Source of the DNA: Algicola sp.
GTDB taxonomy: Bacteria > Bacteroidota > Bacteroidia > Flavobacteriales > Flavobacteriaceae
Length of the DNA: 40,041 nt
NCBI GenBank assembly: GCA_018222835.1
Contig: JAAEZN010000004.1
Location: 55,558-95,598 of the forward strand
Reading direction: 5' to 3'
Numbering within the stretch: position 1 is the first letter of the stretch; each line of letters begins with the position of its first letter. Positions 24,660 through 32,450 of the stretch are shown piece by piece. The translations under genes and the position numbers were made by a program. The notes under the pieces are model-generated. The model was given only the letters and a program-made list of their open reading frames with translations, was not told the DNA's origin and did no database searches.

Positions 24660-24983
24660 TTGAACTATTTTTGTAAAAAATTTGATTTGAAAATAATCTG
24701 GAAATCTTCGGAGGTAAATAAGGCCTTGAACCATTTACAACGGGTGGAACTGGAATATGCAGTTCGGCTTCAGGTGGTAAAGATACTGATTAGTGAAGCA
24801 GAACACCTAATGGATTACCTTTCTTTGGTCGTAATGCAGATTAATCCATCCAATGGTCATGTTTCGGTTCATGAGGAAACTCCGGAACCACTTTTTTCTA
24901 AAATCTCAAACAATCTAGAGCAGCCAAAACCAAAAAAAGTGGCCAAGGTATCTTCTTCCTTACTGGCAATAGCGAATTTTTAA
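24660..24983 (+). CDS. Doubtful small ORF upstream of the GH3-like gene
   Basis: The frame of up to 107 codons has no ATG near its 5' end; possible starts are TTG at 24660 or another TTG a few codons later. The middle (HLQRVELEYAVRLQVVKILI to MDYLSLVVMQIN) is helical and reads like protein, while the C-terminus is Lys/Pro-rich. A TATTTTTG promoter-like box (24666-24673) overlaps the assumed start, which would move translation further in. It may be a real small cytoplasmic protein, a leader gene, or a remnant. No family recognised. Confidence 0.35.
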   Translation: MNYFCKKFDLKIIWKSSEVNKALNHLQRVELEYAVRLQVVKILISEAEHLMDYLSLVVMQINPSNGHVSVHEETPEPLFSKISNNLEQPKPKKVAKVSSSLLAIANF

Positions 24984-25039
24984 GATCATTTACGTCAATC
25001 TAAAAATGGATTGAGTAAATCTTTAAGACCTCCCATGGG

Positions 25040-25047
25040 TAAATTTG
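25040..25047 (+). promoter_or_regulatory. -7 box candidate for the GH3-like gene
   Basis: TAAATTTG matches the Bacteroidota -7 consensus TAnnTTTG exactly and ends 19 bp before the ATG at 25067. No TTG is found at the ideal -33 distance, so this is tentative. Confidence 0.35.
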
Positions 25048-25066
25048 AGTATATAAATTACCCAAA

Positions 25067-26590
25067 ATGGCTATCATAGGAAATATTATAAAAGGAGTTA
25101 TAGAAGCGCGTGATGTGCTGAGTAAACAGGGCAATCCGGTTGAGGAACAGCAAAAGGTCTTGATGGAACTACTGGAAAAGGCCAAAGAAACCCAATTTGG
25201 AAAGCACTACGATTTCGATTCCATTTTAAAATCAAAGAATATCCAAAACGCATTTTCGGACTCTGTACCATATCATGATTATGGCAAAATTAAAACGGAA
25301 TGGTGGGACAGGACCATCGATGGGGAACCCAACGTTGCTTGGCCGGGCAGTCCAGATTTTTTTGCGCTTTCTTCGGGAACTACTGGCAAAAAATCCAAAA
25401 GGATACCCGTTACCAAGGATATGCTCGACTCTATTACCCGTGCGGGTAGAGAGCAAGTGTTTGCCATGAGCAATTTTGATATGCCGGCAGATTTTTTTGA
25501 AAAAGAAATAATGATGTTGGGCAGTTCCACCAATTTAGAGGAGCGAAACGGAAGAAAGGAAGGAGAGATAAGTGGTATAAGCGCTAGTAATATTCCTTTT
25601 TGGTTTAAGAAATATTACAAACCCGGGGATAAGATTGCCAAAATAGACGATTGGGACGAACGTGTTTTGTCCATTGCCAAGAATGCCAAAAGCTGGGATA
25701 TTGGCGCACTAAGCGGTATTCCATCTTGGATGGAGCTAATGCTCAAAAAAGTAATAGAATACCATAATGTGGACCATATTCACGAGATATGGCCCAATTT
25801 GCAGGCCTATACTTCTGGAGGAGTGGCTTTTGATCCTTACGAGAAAAGCTTTAATGCTCTTTTGGGCCATCCCATTCAGGTAATCGACACGTACTTAGCT
25901 TCCGAGGGGTTTTTTGCCTGCCAGGTACGACCGGAAACAACTTCGATGAAGTTGATCACGGATAACGGTATATATTTTGAATTTGTGCCTTTTGAACCTC
26001 AATATGTCAACCAAGACGGTTCTTTAACGGAAGATGCACCATCGGTTACGATTGACAAGGTGGAAAAAGATATGGATTACGTACTTATTATATCCACAGT
26101 GGCCGGTGCTTGGCGATATATTATAGGTGACACCATAGCCTTTACCGATATAGAACAGGCCGAAATTAAAATAACCGGTCGTACCAAGTTCTTTTTGAAC
26201 ACAGTAGGCTCCCAACTTTCCGTTAACAAATTGAACGATGCCGTAAAATACTTGGAAGGGGAACTGAACATAAAAGTACCAGAGTTTACTCTTTGTGCCA
26301 AACGCTTCGATGATGGGTTTTACCATTCATGGTATTTAGGTTCCGATAAAGAACTGGACCAGGAGAATACCGCGGAGATTTTGGATAATTATCTAAAAAA
26401 TGCCAATAAAAATTACAAGGTTGCCCGTAGCAAGGCCTTGGAGGGGGTAAAGGTTCATTTTGTACCGCAAGATATGTTCGCGGATTGGAGCGGTGCCAAC
26501 AAGAAAAAAGGCGGGCAGGTAAAAATGGAAAGGGTAATGGGAGAGGAGCGCTTTAAGGAATGGGAGGATTTTGTGTCCCAACAATTATAG
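25067..26590 (+). CDS. GH3-family acyl-adenylating enzyme
   Basis: This 507-residue protein is of the GH3 (plant auxin-responsive) branch of adenylate-forming enzymes. The ATP-phosphate loop SSGTTGKKSKRIPVT is at 102-116, 'AYTSGGVAFDPYEKSF' and 'DTYLASEGFFACQV' follow, then 'RYIIGDTIAFTDIEQAEIKITGRTKFFLNTVGSQLS', the usual hinge region, and 'GANKKKGGQVKMERVM' near the end. Plant members conjugate amino acids to jasmonate or auxin; bacterial members are widespread in Bacteroidota and their substrates are largely unknown. The gene stands alone on the plus strand, and its stop overlaps the convergent metallopeptidase gene by 6 bp. Cytoplasmic. Confidence 0.9.
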   Translation: MAIIGNIIKGVIEARDVLSKQGNPVEEQQKVLMELLEKAKETQFGKHYDFDSILKSKNIQNAFSDSVPYHDYGKIKTEWWDRTIDGEPNVAWPGSPDFFALSSGTTGKKSKRIPVTKDMLDSITRAGREQVFAMSNFDMPADFFEKEIMMLGSSTNLEERNGRKEGEISGISASNIPFWFKKYYKPGDKIAKIDDWDERVLSIAKNAKSWDIGALSGIPSWMELMLKKVIEYHNVDHIHEIWPNLQAYTSGGVAFDPYEKSFNALLGHPIQVIDTYLASEGFFACQVRPETTSMKLITDNGIYFEFVPFEPQYVNQDGSLTEDAPSVTIDKVEKDMDYVLIISTVAGAWRYIIGDTIAFTDIEQAEIKITGRTKFFLNTVGSQLSVNKLNDAVKYLEGELNIKVPEFTLCAKRFDDGFYHSWYLGSDKELDQENTAEILDNYLKNANKNYKVARSKALEGVKVHFVPQDMFADWSGANKKKGGQVKMERVMGEERFKEWEDFVSQQL

Positions 26591-27226
26591 AAGGTCGTTC
26601 TCCCTTAAGGAATCTTGCTCTTTTACCATTTCCATAATCTCATCCGGAGAAAGATAGTATTGTTTGATCCGGTCTTTGTATGTATTGTCTATATTGGCAT
26701 GGTTCAAGATAAAACGTTTCGTTTTCAAGATATAATCCGACATACCTCGACATACCGCAAACGAATCGGCGGATCGCTCCGCTTTTTTTACAAATTCTTT
26801 GAGCATTACATATCTAATTCCAAACCCCATTAAGTTTAAATTTCCGCGTTGTTGGTAATCCATTACATGTCCGAGCTCGTGCCCGATCCATCCAATTAGG
26901 ACATCTTTGGGTACATTTACTGTTTTAAACTCTTCGCCCGATATTTTGAACTTTTTACTGATCAGTATAACATAGCTCCGCTTGCTCCGGGATTTTAAAA
27001 GCCCGCTCCAGGTAGGCTGTGCCAGCATTACCGATTTTTTGATACTATTCTTAAACTTGAATTCAATGGGGATTCCATTAAGTTCGGGAAAATAGCTCAG
27101 CGCAATTTTCACCTCTTCTCGTATGTTTTCGGGAACGGTATTTTTGGTTTTTTTCAAAATAACGATAATTGTAAGGGAACAGATAAAGAACAATAAAAGT
27201 AGCAGTAGTCTTTTTCTCAAAATCAA
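26585..27226 (-). CDS. Membrane-anchored putative zinc metallopeptidase (HELGH)
   Basis: This 213-residue protein has one N-terminal transmembrane helix (MILRKRLLLLLLFFICSLTI) and an extracytoplasmic domain. 'GWIGHELGHVMDYQQR' carries an HExxH zinc motif at about residues 116-120. A downstream E in 'KKAERSADSFAVCRG' (ExxAD-like) is placed like the third ligand of M48-type gluzincins. The rest does not match a family I can name. Convergent, 6-bp overlap with the GH3-like gene, and preceded by a hairpin at 27232-27262 that ends the upstream gene. Proteolysis or peptide trimming at the membrane is likely; targets unknown. Confidence 0.6.
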   Translation of the reverse strand: MILRKRLLLLLLFFICSLTIIVILKKTKNTVPENIREEVKIALSYFPELNGIPIEFKFKNSIKKSVMLAQPTWSGLLKSRSKRSYVILISKKFKISGEEFKTVNVPKDVLIGWIGHELGHVMDYQQRGNLNLMGFGIRYVMLKEFVKKAERSADSFAVCRGMSDYILKTKRFILNHANIDNTYKDRIKQYYLSPDEIMEMVKEQDSLRENDLL

Positions 27227-27231
27227 GGATT

Positions 27232-27262
27232 AAAAAAAGGGCAAAACCATGTTGCCCCTTTT
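27232..27262 (-). terminator. Terminator after the outer-membrane barrel gene
   Basis: GGGCAA (27239-27244) pairs with TTGCCC (27252-27257), extended by A4/T4. On the minus strand the stem is followed by a run of seven T (27238-27232). It separates the barrel gene (27282-27746) from the metallopeptidase gene. Confidence 0.65.
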
Positions 27263-27281
27263 AGTTGATTAACTATTTTTT

Positions 27282-27746
27282 TTAGAATTGATATCGCAAT
27301 CCAAGGGCAATATCCAGATCAAGATCATCGGAATAGTTGTCATTGAAGCCTATTTCTGGCCTCATATCCAGAGAGATCAGTAGTGGAATATCAAAATCGT
27401 ATTCAATTCCAATGTCTCCGGCTATAAGTGCAAAAGCACCATCATTGCCACCGGCATCAAAAGAACCGATACCACCACCGGCACCAACATACCAATGGAA
27501 ACCACCATCAATAGGCATAACCCATTGGTACAGCCCTACTAATTTAAACGCTTCAACATTATTGGAGTCCCTCCAACCAAGGTCGAATTCCAATCTATTG
27601 TTCTCTTTTAAGTATCGCTGATAGGAAATCTCGCCTCCAAAACCATCGTTGTCACCTACTCGAATACCCAAGGCATTCTTGGAAATGCTCTGTGCACTCA
27701 TGGCAGTTGCTCCAATAAAAAATAGAATAAAAAGTAAATTTTTCAT
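27282..27746 (-). CDS. Small outer-membrane beta-barrel protein
   Basis: This 154-residue protein has a signal peptide (MKNLLFILFFIGATAMSAQ). The body has alternating hydrophobic/polar strands rich in Gly and aromatic residues and ends in 'IALGLRYQF', with a terminal aromatic residue as in proteins inserted by the BAM machinery. About eight strands would fit the length. 'YQRYLKENNRLEFDLGWR' and 'WYVGAGGGIG' are typical of short flavobacterial porin-like proteins with OmpW/OmpA-like barrels. The frame is open 68 codons further upstream, but the ATG at 27746 begins the signal peptide and is the real start. Function unknown. Confidence 0.75.
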   Translation of the reverse strand: MKNLLFILFFIGATAMSAQSISKNALGIRVGDNDGFGGEISYQRYLKENNRLEFDLGWRDSNNVEAFKLVGLYQWVMPIDGGFHWYVGAGGGIGSFDAGGNDGAFALIAGDIGIEYDFDIPLLISLDMRPEIGFNDNYSDDLDLDIALGLRYQF

Positions 27747-27837
27747 GATTGTTTTATTTTGATACAAAGGTAGTCTTGCTGCGGTTTTGGCTTGTCTTAT
27801 ATCATTTAATGATTGATGCAAACCATAAATAAGTAAA

Positions 27838-29307
27838 CTAAATGAGGGGTTTGAAAAATTTGAAGAGCCCTTCGAGAAATTTAAGCCAAAGACTACGGTT
27901 TTGGAACCTTTCCAACGTAACTTCATCCGCTTTTTTGCATATTCTATCAAACTCGAGCGTAAGTTCCTTATTGGTTCCTTTATCGTACATTAGAATGTTG
28001 GTCTCGTAATTGAGTTCAAAGCTCCGAATGTCAAAATTTCCCGAACCAATAGAGACCAAATCATCATCGACCACCATAATCTTACTGTGTGAAAAATCTT
28101 CCCGTAAATAAATTTTCACACCTACTTGCAGCAGTTCTTCAAAATGGGAGAACATGGCAAATTTGGCGGCATTGGAATCCGACTTTTTTGGGACCAATAG
28201 TGTAATGTCCACTCCCTCGAGTGCTGTAATCTTTAAGCTTTGCAAGAACGCTTCGCCGGGCACAAAGTAAGGGTTTGCAATACGGACAGATGTTTTGGCC
28301 TGGTTCATCATCCCGATATATTGCTGCATTATGGTGGGGTGCATGGAATCTGGACCACCTGCAACAACCTGTGCATTTATTTCGCCCACAGCTTTTTGCT
28401 CGAACAAATAATCGTTAATGTTGAATTCTTCCTTTTTGCTGGCAAAAAAATAATCTTTTAAAAAGATCATGTGCAGATCGTTGACAATGGGACCTTCGAG
28501 TTTTAGGTGGGCATCTTTCCATTTGCCCAGTTCGTTTTTATGTTTGATGTACTTATCGGACACATTAACACCTCCGGTAAAGGCTACTGTATTATCGATC
28601 ACCACTATTTTACGGTGGTTCCTAAAGTTTAGGGAAAACAATAGGTTCTTTAACCGAATGGGCATTATTGGATGTATTTTAACCCCGATGTCCTGAAACT
28701 GTTTTTTAGGTCGGCCCCGTAATTGGTAGCTTCCCAAGGAATCGTATAGTATCCGGATTTCCACACCTTGTTTTATTTTTTGTTCGAAGAGCCCCAACAT
28801 TTTGTCCAGCAATTCGCCCTTTTCCAAAATATAGTATTGCACATGAATAAACTTTTTGGCTCTTTCCATTGCTTTAAAAAGTTCGTTGAAGGTTTCTCCA
28901 CCGTCTTGCAGTACGGATACTTTGTTTCCGTGTTTTGCGGTGGTGTTGGAGCTGGCGGTAATAAGTCGGTTAAGTCTTTCCATACGGATATCATCGAACC
29001 GAGACTTAAATTTATCTTGTACCGATAGTTTGGGCAGGGCGTAGGTGTTTCTTTTTTCGAACTCTTTGGTATTGAAGAATTTGAACTTTCTACGGTTTAT
29101 CCCAAAAAGATAATAGAGAATGGCCCCGAGTATGGGCAATGCAATAATGACCAAAGCCCAGCTAATAGATCGAGATGGTCTTCTTCCGTGGTAGATAACC
29201 GCTTCAATGGCCCATACGGAAGCTGCAATATATAATATGATGAAGATTGGTTTCAATGGATAATGGATAGTGTTTGCTTCTTCTCCCAAGTTAAGCAGGA
29301 ATATCAA
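27838..29307 (-). CDS. cls: Cardiolipin synthase
   Basis: This 489-residue phospholipase D superfamily protein has two N-terminal membrane helices (about 20-38 and 49-70, the PLDc_N domain). Two HKD motifs follow: H231-R-K233 with D238 in HRKIVVIDNTVAFTGG, and H407-S-K409 with D414 in HSKIMVVDDDLVSIGSGN. Length and layout match bacterial ClsA-type enzymes that condense two phosphatidylglycerol molecules to cardiolipin at the inner membrane. The gene is alone on the minus strand between a terminator (29345-29375) and the barrel gene. Confidence 0.94.
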   Translation of the reverse strand: MIFLLNLGEEANTIHYPLKPIFIILYIAASVWAIEAVIYHGRRPSRSISWALVIIALPILGAILYYLFGINRRKFKFFNTKEFEKRNTYALPKLSVQDKFKSRFDDIRMERLNRLITASSNTTAKHGNKVSVLQDGGETFNELFKAMERAKKFIHVQYYILEKGELLDKMLGLFEQKIKQGVEIRILYDSLGSYQLRGRPKKQFQDIGVKIHPIMPIRLKNLLFSLNFRNHRKIVVIDNTVAFTGGVNVSDKYIKHKNELGKWKDAHLKLEGPIVNDLHMIFLKDYFFASKKEEFNINDYLFEQKAVGEINAQVVAGGPDSMHPTIMQQYIGMMNQAKTSVRIANPYFVPGEAFLQSLKITALEGVDITLLVPKKSDSNAAKFAMFSHFEELLQVGVKIYLREDFSHSKIMVVDDDLVSIGSGNFDIRSFELNYETNILMYDKGTNKELTLEFDRICKKADEVTLERFQNRSLWLKFLEGLFKFFKPLI

Positions 29308-29344
29308 AAAAATAGGTTTTTATGATCAAAGGAATGGACGGAAT

Positions 29345-29375
29345 AAAAAAACTCTGGCAAAAGCTTGCCAGAGTT
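29345..29375 (-). terminator. Terminator after the acidic lipoprotein gene
   Basis: AACTCTGGCAA (29350-29360) and TTGCCAGAGTT (29365-29375) are perfectly complementary over 11 bp with a 4-nt loop. On the minus strand a T-run follows (A's at 29345-29351). It ends the small lipoprotein transcript before cls. Confidence 0.8.
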
Positions 29376-29399
29376 ATATGACCTAAAGATCAAAAAAAA

Positions 29400-29609
29400 T
29401 TATTGAGGGCTGTCATCGGTGGCATCTTCTATCTTGTCCTCAACATCGTCCGCAGCATCCTCAATATCGTCACCAACATCCTCTGCAGCATCTTTTACTT
29501 CTTCTATGGCCTCTTCGGCCTTATCTTCCTTTGTTTCTCTGCAACTGGTAAAACTTAACGTAAGTGCCATTGCAATTAACATAGTGAATAAACTTATCGA
29601 CTTTTTCAT
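29400..29609 (-). CDS. Small acidic lipoprotein
   Basis: This 69-residue protein has a lipoprotein signal with lipobox LSFTSC (Cys23). The mature part of about 46 residues is nearly all Glu, Asp, Ala and Lys in an 'EDA..DVEDKIEDA' helical repeat, probably a coiled coil. Similar short acidic lipoproteins (sometimes annotated YtxH- or CsbD-like) are induced by stress in other bacteria. I infer nothing more specific. It lies 47 bp downstream of a DUF1328 gene on the same strand, and the two probably form a small operon ended by the terminator at 29345-29375. The frame is open upstream, but the ATG at 29609 starts the signal peptide. Confidence 0.7.
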   Translation of the reverse strand: MKKSISLFTMLIAMALTLSFTSCRETKEDKAEEAIEEVKDAAEDVGDDIEDAADDVEDKIEDATDDSPQ

Positions 29610-29656
29610 GGGTTCCTTGTGTTTAGGGTTAATAATTGTTTTTAGTGTGTGCAATC

Positions 29657-29818
29657 TTATATTTTTCTTCTTCCGGTTATCAAAGAGATGATAAACAATA
29701 CAATGAATATGAAGAATAGGATTTTGGCTATACTGGCTGCTCCAGCGGCAATTCCACCAAATCCGAAAATACCGGCTATTATGGCCAATATAATAAAGGT
29801 AACTGTCCAACGTAACAT
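29657..29818 (-). CDS. DUF1328-family small membrane protein
   Basis: This 53-residue protein starts [20 protein letters not shown], continues with [20 protein letters not shown] and ends with a short basic tail (ITGRRKI). There are two membrane helices with the '[15 protein letters not shown]' linker that marks DUF1328 (E. coli YtjA-like). The family is small, widespread and associated with stress responses; no biochemical role is known. It is followed on the same strand by the acidic lipoprotein gene and was found by reading the minus strand directly, because it is too short for usual ORF cut-offs. Confidence 0.8.
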   Translation of the reverse strand: MLRWTVTFIILAIIAGIFGFGGIAAGAASIAKILFFIFIVLFIISLITGRRKI

Positions 29819-29966
29819 AATGATAGTGTTTTTAATTAATGTCCGACTATCTCTTAATCAGTACATTACAAATATCGGTTGGTTTGGGTCGGGAGTTTGT
29901 CGCGTATGGTTTTAATCTTGACTCAAAAGATAATTGGCGATGCAAAAGGATCGTACAACAGTGCTT

Positions 29967-30644
29967 TTAAAGATACTGTGTTCCCAAAAACGGGCTTTTT
30001 TTCCGAATAAAGAACCTGTCGGTCATTCGATCGGCGATCAAATTGACCTGTTTTGGATTGTTGATAATGTCCGACAAGCTCTCTTTGGAGGATTCTTTTT
30101 GCAGCCATGTGGATGCGCTCCCTTTGGGAACAATGACCGGCGCCAGATTACTTATGTTGTGATAACTGGAAATAAACGGATCGGTTTGGTTCACCATGAG
30201 CGCTGTGCACAAAAAACCATCGTTTAGCCTATTATAGGTGCCCGCAAGGTAGAATGGTTTTTTGGATGTCTGCTGTATGTGGTAACCATGGGTGCTCCCA
30301 TTTTCCAGCAAATAGGTGTAAAAGCCGGTAACAATGATCAAACAGCGTCTTTGGGCAAAGGAGTCCTTCATCCAGCCAACGCTGTTGAGCTCTTCCAATT
30401 TTACGTTCAAGGAATTTGTATTTTCCTGAAAAATATGCCAGTCCTCTTTAAAGTCCTGTGGCATAAGTCCCCAAATGGCAAATGTAATCTCTTTTGGGTC
30501 TTCCATGGTGACCACGCTAAGACTGGTTTCATGAAAACCGTTGATAACTGGGTTTGGTCTGTATAAATTTGGATATCTGAAGGGTATCCCAAACTCCTTT
30601 TCTATCGTTTCCCTTCCTGCATCATTTGAAAGTTTGTAAATCAT
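29967..30644 (-). CDS. SRAP (HMCES/YedK)-family protein lacking catalytic Cys2
   Basis: This 225-residue protein has the SRAP fold pattern: 'ITFAIWGLMPQDF', 'NSLNVKLEEL' (the conserved Asn), 'QRRCLIIVTGFYTYLLENG', 'PFYLAGTYNRL' and 'YHNISNLAPVIVP' (the conserved His). True SRAP proteins begin MC, where Cys2 cross-links to abasic sites in single-stranded DNA. Here the protein begins MIYKLSN, and the catalytic Glu of the GFYEW motif is Thr. An alternative ATG 7 codons upstream (30665) does not supply a Cys either. It may bind abasic or single-stranded DNA without the covalent chemistry. Divergent from an AraC-type regulator, with a long perfect dyad between them. Confidence 0.8.
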   Translation of the reverse strand: MIYKLSNDAGRETIEKEFGIPFRYPNLYRPNPVINGFHETSLSVVTMEDPKEITFAIWGLMPQDFKEDWHIFQENTNSLNVKLEELNSVGWMKDSFAQRRCLIIVTGFYTYLLENGSTHGYHIQQTSKKPFYLAGTYNRLNDGFLCTALMVNQTDPFISSYHNISNLAPVIVPKGSASTWLQKESSKESLSDIINNPKQVNLIADRMTDRFFIRKKSPFLGTQYL

Positions 30645-30676
30645 AATCTTCGTTAATGGCTCCAAGTAAGCAGCAA

Positions 30677-30712
30677 ACGATTAAAAAGATTGACTCAAAC
30701 CGTTTTAATCGT
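30677..30712. promoter_or_regulatory. Perfect 10-bp inverted repeat between SRAP-like and AraC genes
   Basis: ACGATTAAAA (30677-30686) and TTTTAATCGT (30703-30712) are exact reverse complements separated by 16 bp. A nested TTGACTCAA near-palindrome is centred at the same point. The site lies 33-68 bp before the SRAP-like start and 125-160 bp before the araC-type start. Position and symmetry suit an operator for a dimeric regulator acting on one or both genes. Confidence 0.45.
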
Positions 30713-30836
30713 GTTGCTTTTGATAAATTTTTGTCAAAACTGTGCCAAAGGCAGACCCATGGTTGTGCAAGTACCAACAAAACCTATCTTTATGGATCGG
30801 GAACAATAGTTAAACAAAAAGTAGGGAGACTTTTTA

Positions 30837-31886
30837 ATGATTACAATAAAAGTAAGTGCTCAGGATACCGCCGAGTCGGTAGAGCAGATCAAAGAAGTGA
30901 TTGGAGGCGAGATTAAGGAGCGGTGGGGACAGTACTCACTGGAAGTTTCCAATAACAAGGCGAACGGCTGCATTCGTTTTATAACCTTTGATTGGGGCGT
31001 GAGCCTTTTGGAACTCGACATCACTTTTTTTGATGAGATCTTGATACAGGTGGATACCTCGGAGTATAACCCGATCAGCTTTTACTATTGTCTCGAAGGA
31101 TATTGCGGACATAAGTTCGGGTACCAACCAAAAGACGACATCAAGATCATGGAACAATTTCAATCGGTGATCTTGACCAACCGCGACGGGGGTATAAGCG
31201 ATAGATATTTTCCAAAAGATGTAAAGATTTTCCAAACGGTGATCCAAGTGCGCAGAAAATCATTTTTGCGCAAAAGACTGAACCAGGGCGAAGAACTGAA
31301 CAAACAGTTGTACCGTGTGTTTTTAGATACCGATTACGAAAAGGTATTTGCTTATTACGGCTCGTACAACCTTAAAATTGCCGAGGTAATATCACAAATA
31401 AAAAAAGTAAAGGCAAAAGGCATGGTCCGTATTATGATGATCGAGGGGTTTGTATATCAGATCCTGTCCATGCACATTTTGCAGCACAACAAAGAGGTGC
31501 AGAACAAGAGGCCACAGACCAACTTGCTTAAACGAGAGTTAAAGACCATACGGAAATATGCCAAAAAAATAGAAAAGAACATTGCCAAGGATTTTTCCCT
31601 AGAAGAGATTTCCGCGGAAACAGGTCTTACCCAAGCAAAGCTACAGGAAGGGTTTAAGTTGCTCTATAATAAAACGGTAACGGAGTATATTCGCCACGCA
31701 CGTTTGGAACTGGCCCGTGATTATATTGCAACTACCGAGATGAATATCTCCGAGGTGGTCTATTCCATCGGGTTTACCAGTAGGAGCTATTTTTCCAAGA
31801 TCTTTAAAGAGAAATATGGGTTGAGCCCGAGCGAATTTAAAAACAGTAAAAGGAGCGCAGAGGTTGTGGGGCAGGGATTGCAGTGA
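30837..31886 (+). CDS. AraC-family transcriptional regulator
   Basis: This is a 349-residue protein. The C-terminal 100 residues are a double helix-turn-helix: 'FSLEEISAETGLTQAKLQEGFK' and 'MNISEVVYSIGFTSRSYFSKIFKEKYGLSPSEFK', matching the AraC/XylS signature closely. The N-terminal 230 residues do not match a cupin sensor I recognise; they contain 'EILIQVDTSEYNPISFYYCLEGYCGHKFG', the style of flavobacterial AraC proteins with a beta-rich ligand domain. A purine-rich GTAGGGAG lies 5' of the ATG. It is divergent from the SRAP-like gene and nearly abuts (2 bp) a convergent hypothetical gene. The ligand and regulon are unknown. Confidence 0.85.
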   Translation: MITIKVSAQDTAESVEQIKEVIGGEIKERWGQYSLEVSNNKANGCIRFITFDWGVSLLELDITFFDEILIQVDTSEYNPISFYYCLEGYCGHKFGYQPKDDIKIMEQFQSVILTNRDGGISDRYFPKDVKIFQTVIQVRRKSFLRKRLNQGEELNKQLYRVFLDTDYEKVFAYYGSYNLKIAEVISQIKKVKAKGMVRIMMIEGFVYQILSMHILQHNKEVQNKRPQTNLLKRELKTIRKYAKKIEKNIAKDFSLEEISAETGLTQAKLQEGFKLLYNKTVTEYIRHARLELARDYIATTEMNISEVVYSIGFTSRSYFSKIFKEKYGLSPSEFKNSKRSAEVVGQGLQ

Positions 31887-31888
31887 TC

Positions 31889-32341
31889 TTAAGGCCCAAC
31901 GGACATACCGCAATTGGGCATGTAGAGCCGCTCTAGGTCGCTAATGCCTTGGTACACATGCGTTACCTCCACGCAAAGGGACGGGTCCGGGGCATCTATC
32001 CTAAAGGATAGCAACAACTTTTTTTTATCCACGTACAGATTGCCATGGTCCAAGGGCCGGGGCAGGGACAGCATTTTAATAATATGGGGCTGCAGGGTAC
32101 CGGGCATTTGGAACAGAAAGGAAAAACTGAATACCAGATTGTCCAGTACCGTTATTTTGGCCAAGTCGTTGTATGGTTTTTTTTGAAGAACAATGCGGCT
32201 TTGGAACCGTTGCACTTGGTTAAGGAACTGCCCGTTTTGGTAGTGGTTGATCTTTAGGGTTGCAAAGGTGATCTGCAGTTGAGCAGGGGAGGTTTGGTTA
32301 AGGAAGTGGGTAAAAGTAGATGAAATATGTAGTGATGGCAT
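31889..32341 (-). CDS. Hypothetical protein, 150 residues
   Basis: This is an unrecognised soluble protein. The frame is open for 36 more codons upstream, but the ATG at 32341 is the likely start (MPSLHISSTFTHFLNQTSPA). The sequence alternates as beta strands ('LQITFATLKINHYQNG', 'ITVLDNLVFSFSFLF', 'KKLLLSFRIDAPDPSLCVEVTHVYQG') and ends in 'LYMPNCGMSVGP' with one Cys. No signal peptide or membrane helix is seen. It is convergent with the AraC gene (2 bp) and divergent from the XRE gene across a 109-bp interval with a perfect palindrome. Base composition resembles the core genome more than the AT-rich array that follows. Confidence 0.5.
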   Translation of the reverse strand: MPSLHISSTFTHFLNQTSPAQLQITFATLKINHYQNGQFLNQVQRFQSRIVLQKKPYNDLAKITVLDNLVFSFSFLFQMPGTLQPHIIKMLSLPRPLDHGNLYVDKKKLLLSFRIDAPDPSLCVEVTHVYQGISDLERLYMPNCGMSVGP

Positions 32342-32400
32342 GGTAGAATATTTGATTTTGGGATTTTGACATTTAAAAAGTAAGCAAAATATTTCAAAAT

Positions 32401-32416
32401 AACACCAAATGGTGTT
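32401..32416. promoter_or_regulatory. Palindrome upstream of the XRE gene
   Basis: AACACC, AAAT, GGTGTT form a perfect 6-bp inverted repeat centred between the divergent hypothetical gene (start 32341) and the XRE gene (start 32451). This is the size and position of an autoregulatory operator for a small Cro/C1-type repressor. Confidence 0.45.
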
Positions 32417-32450
32417 TTTATTCAATTTTGGGAATGGGCAATTTGCCATT

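Noticed and set aside
27747-27950. 68-codon upstream extension of the barrel protein
   Set aside because: The signal peptide starts at the ATG at 27746, and the extension overlaps the cardiolipin synthase end.
29610-29810. 67-codon upstream extension of the acidic lipoprotein gene
   Set aside because: It overlaps the DUF1328 gene in another frame, and the lipoprotein signal peptide begins at 29609.
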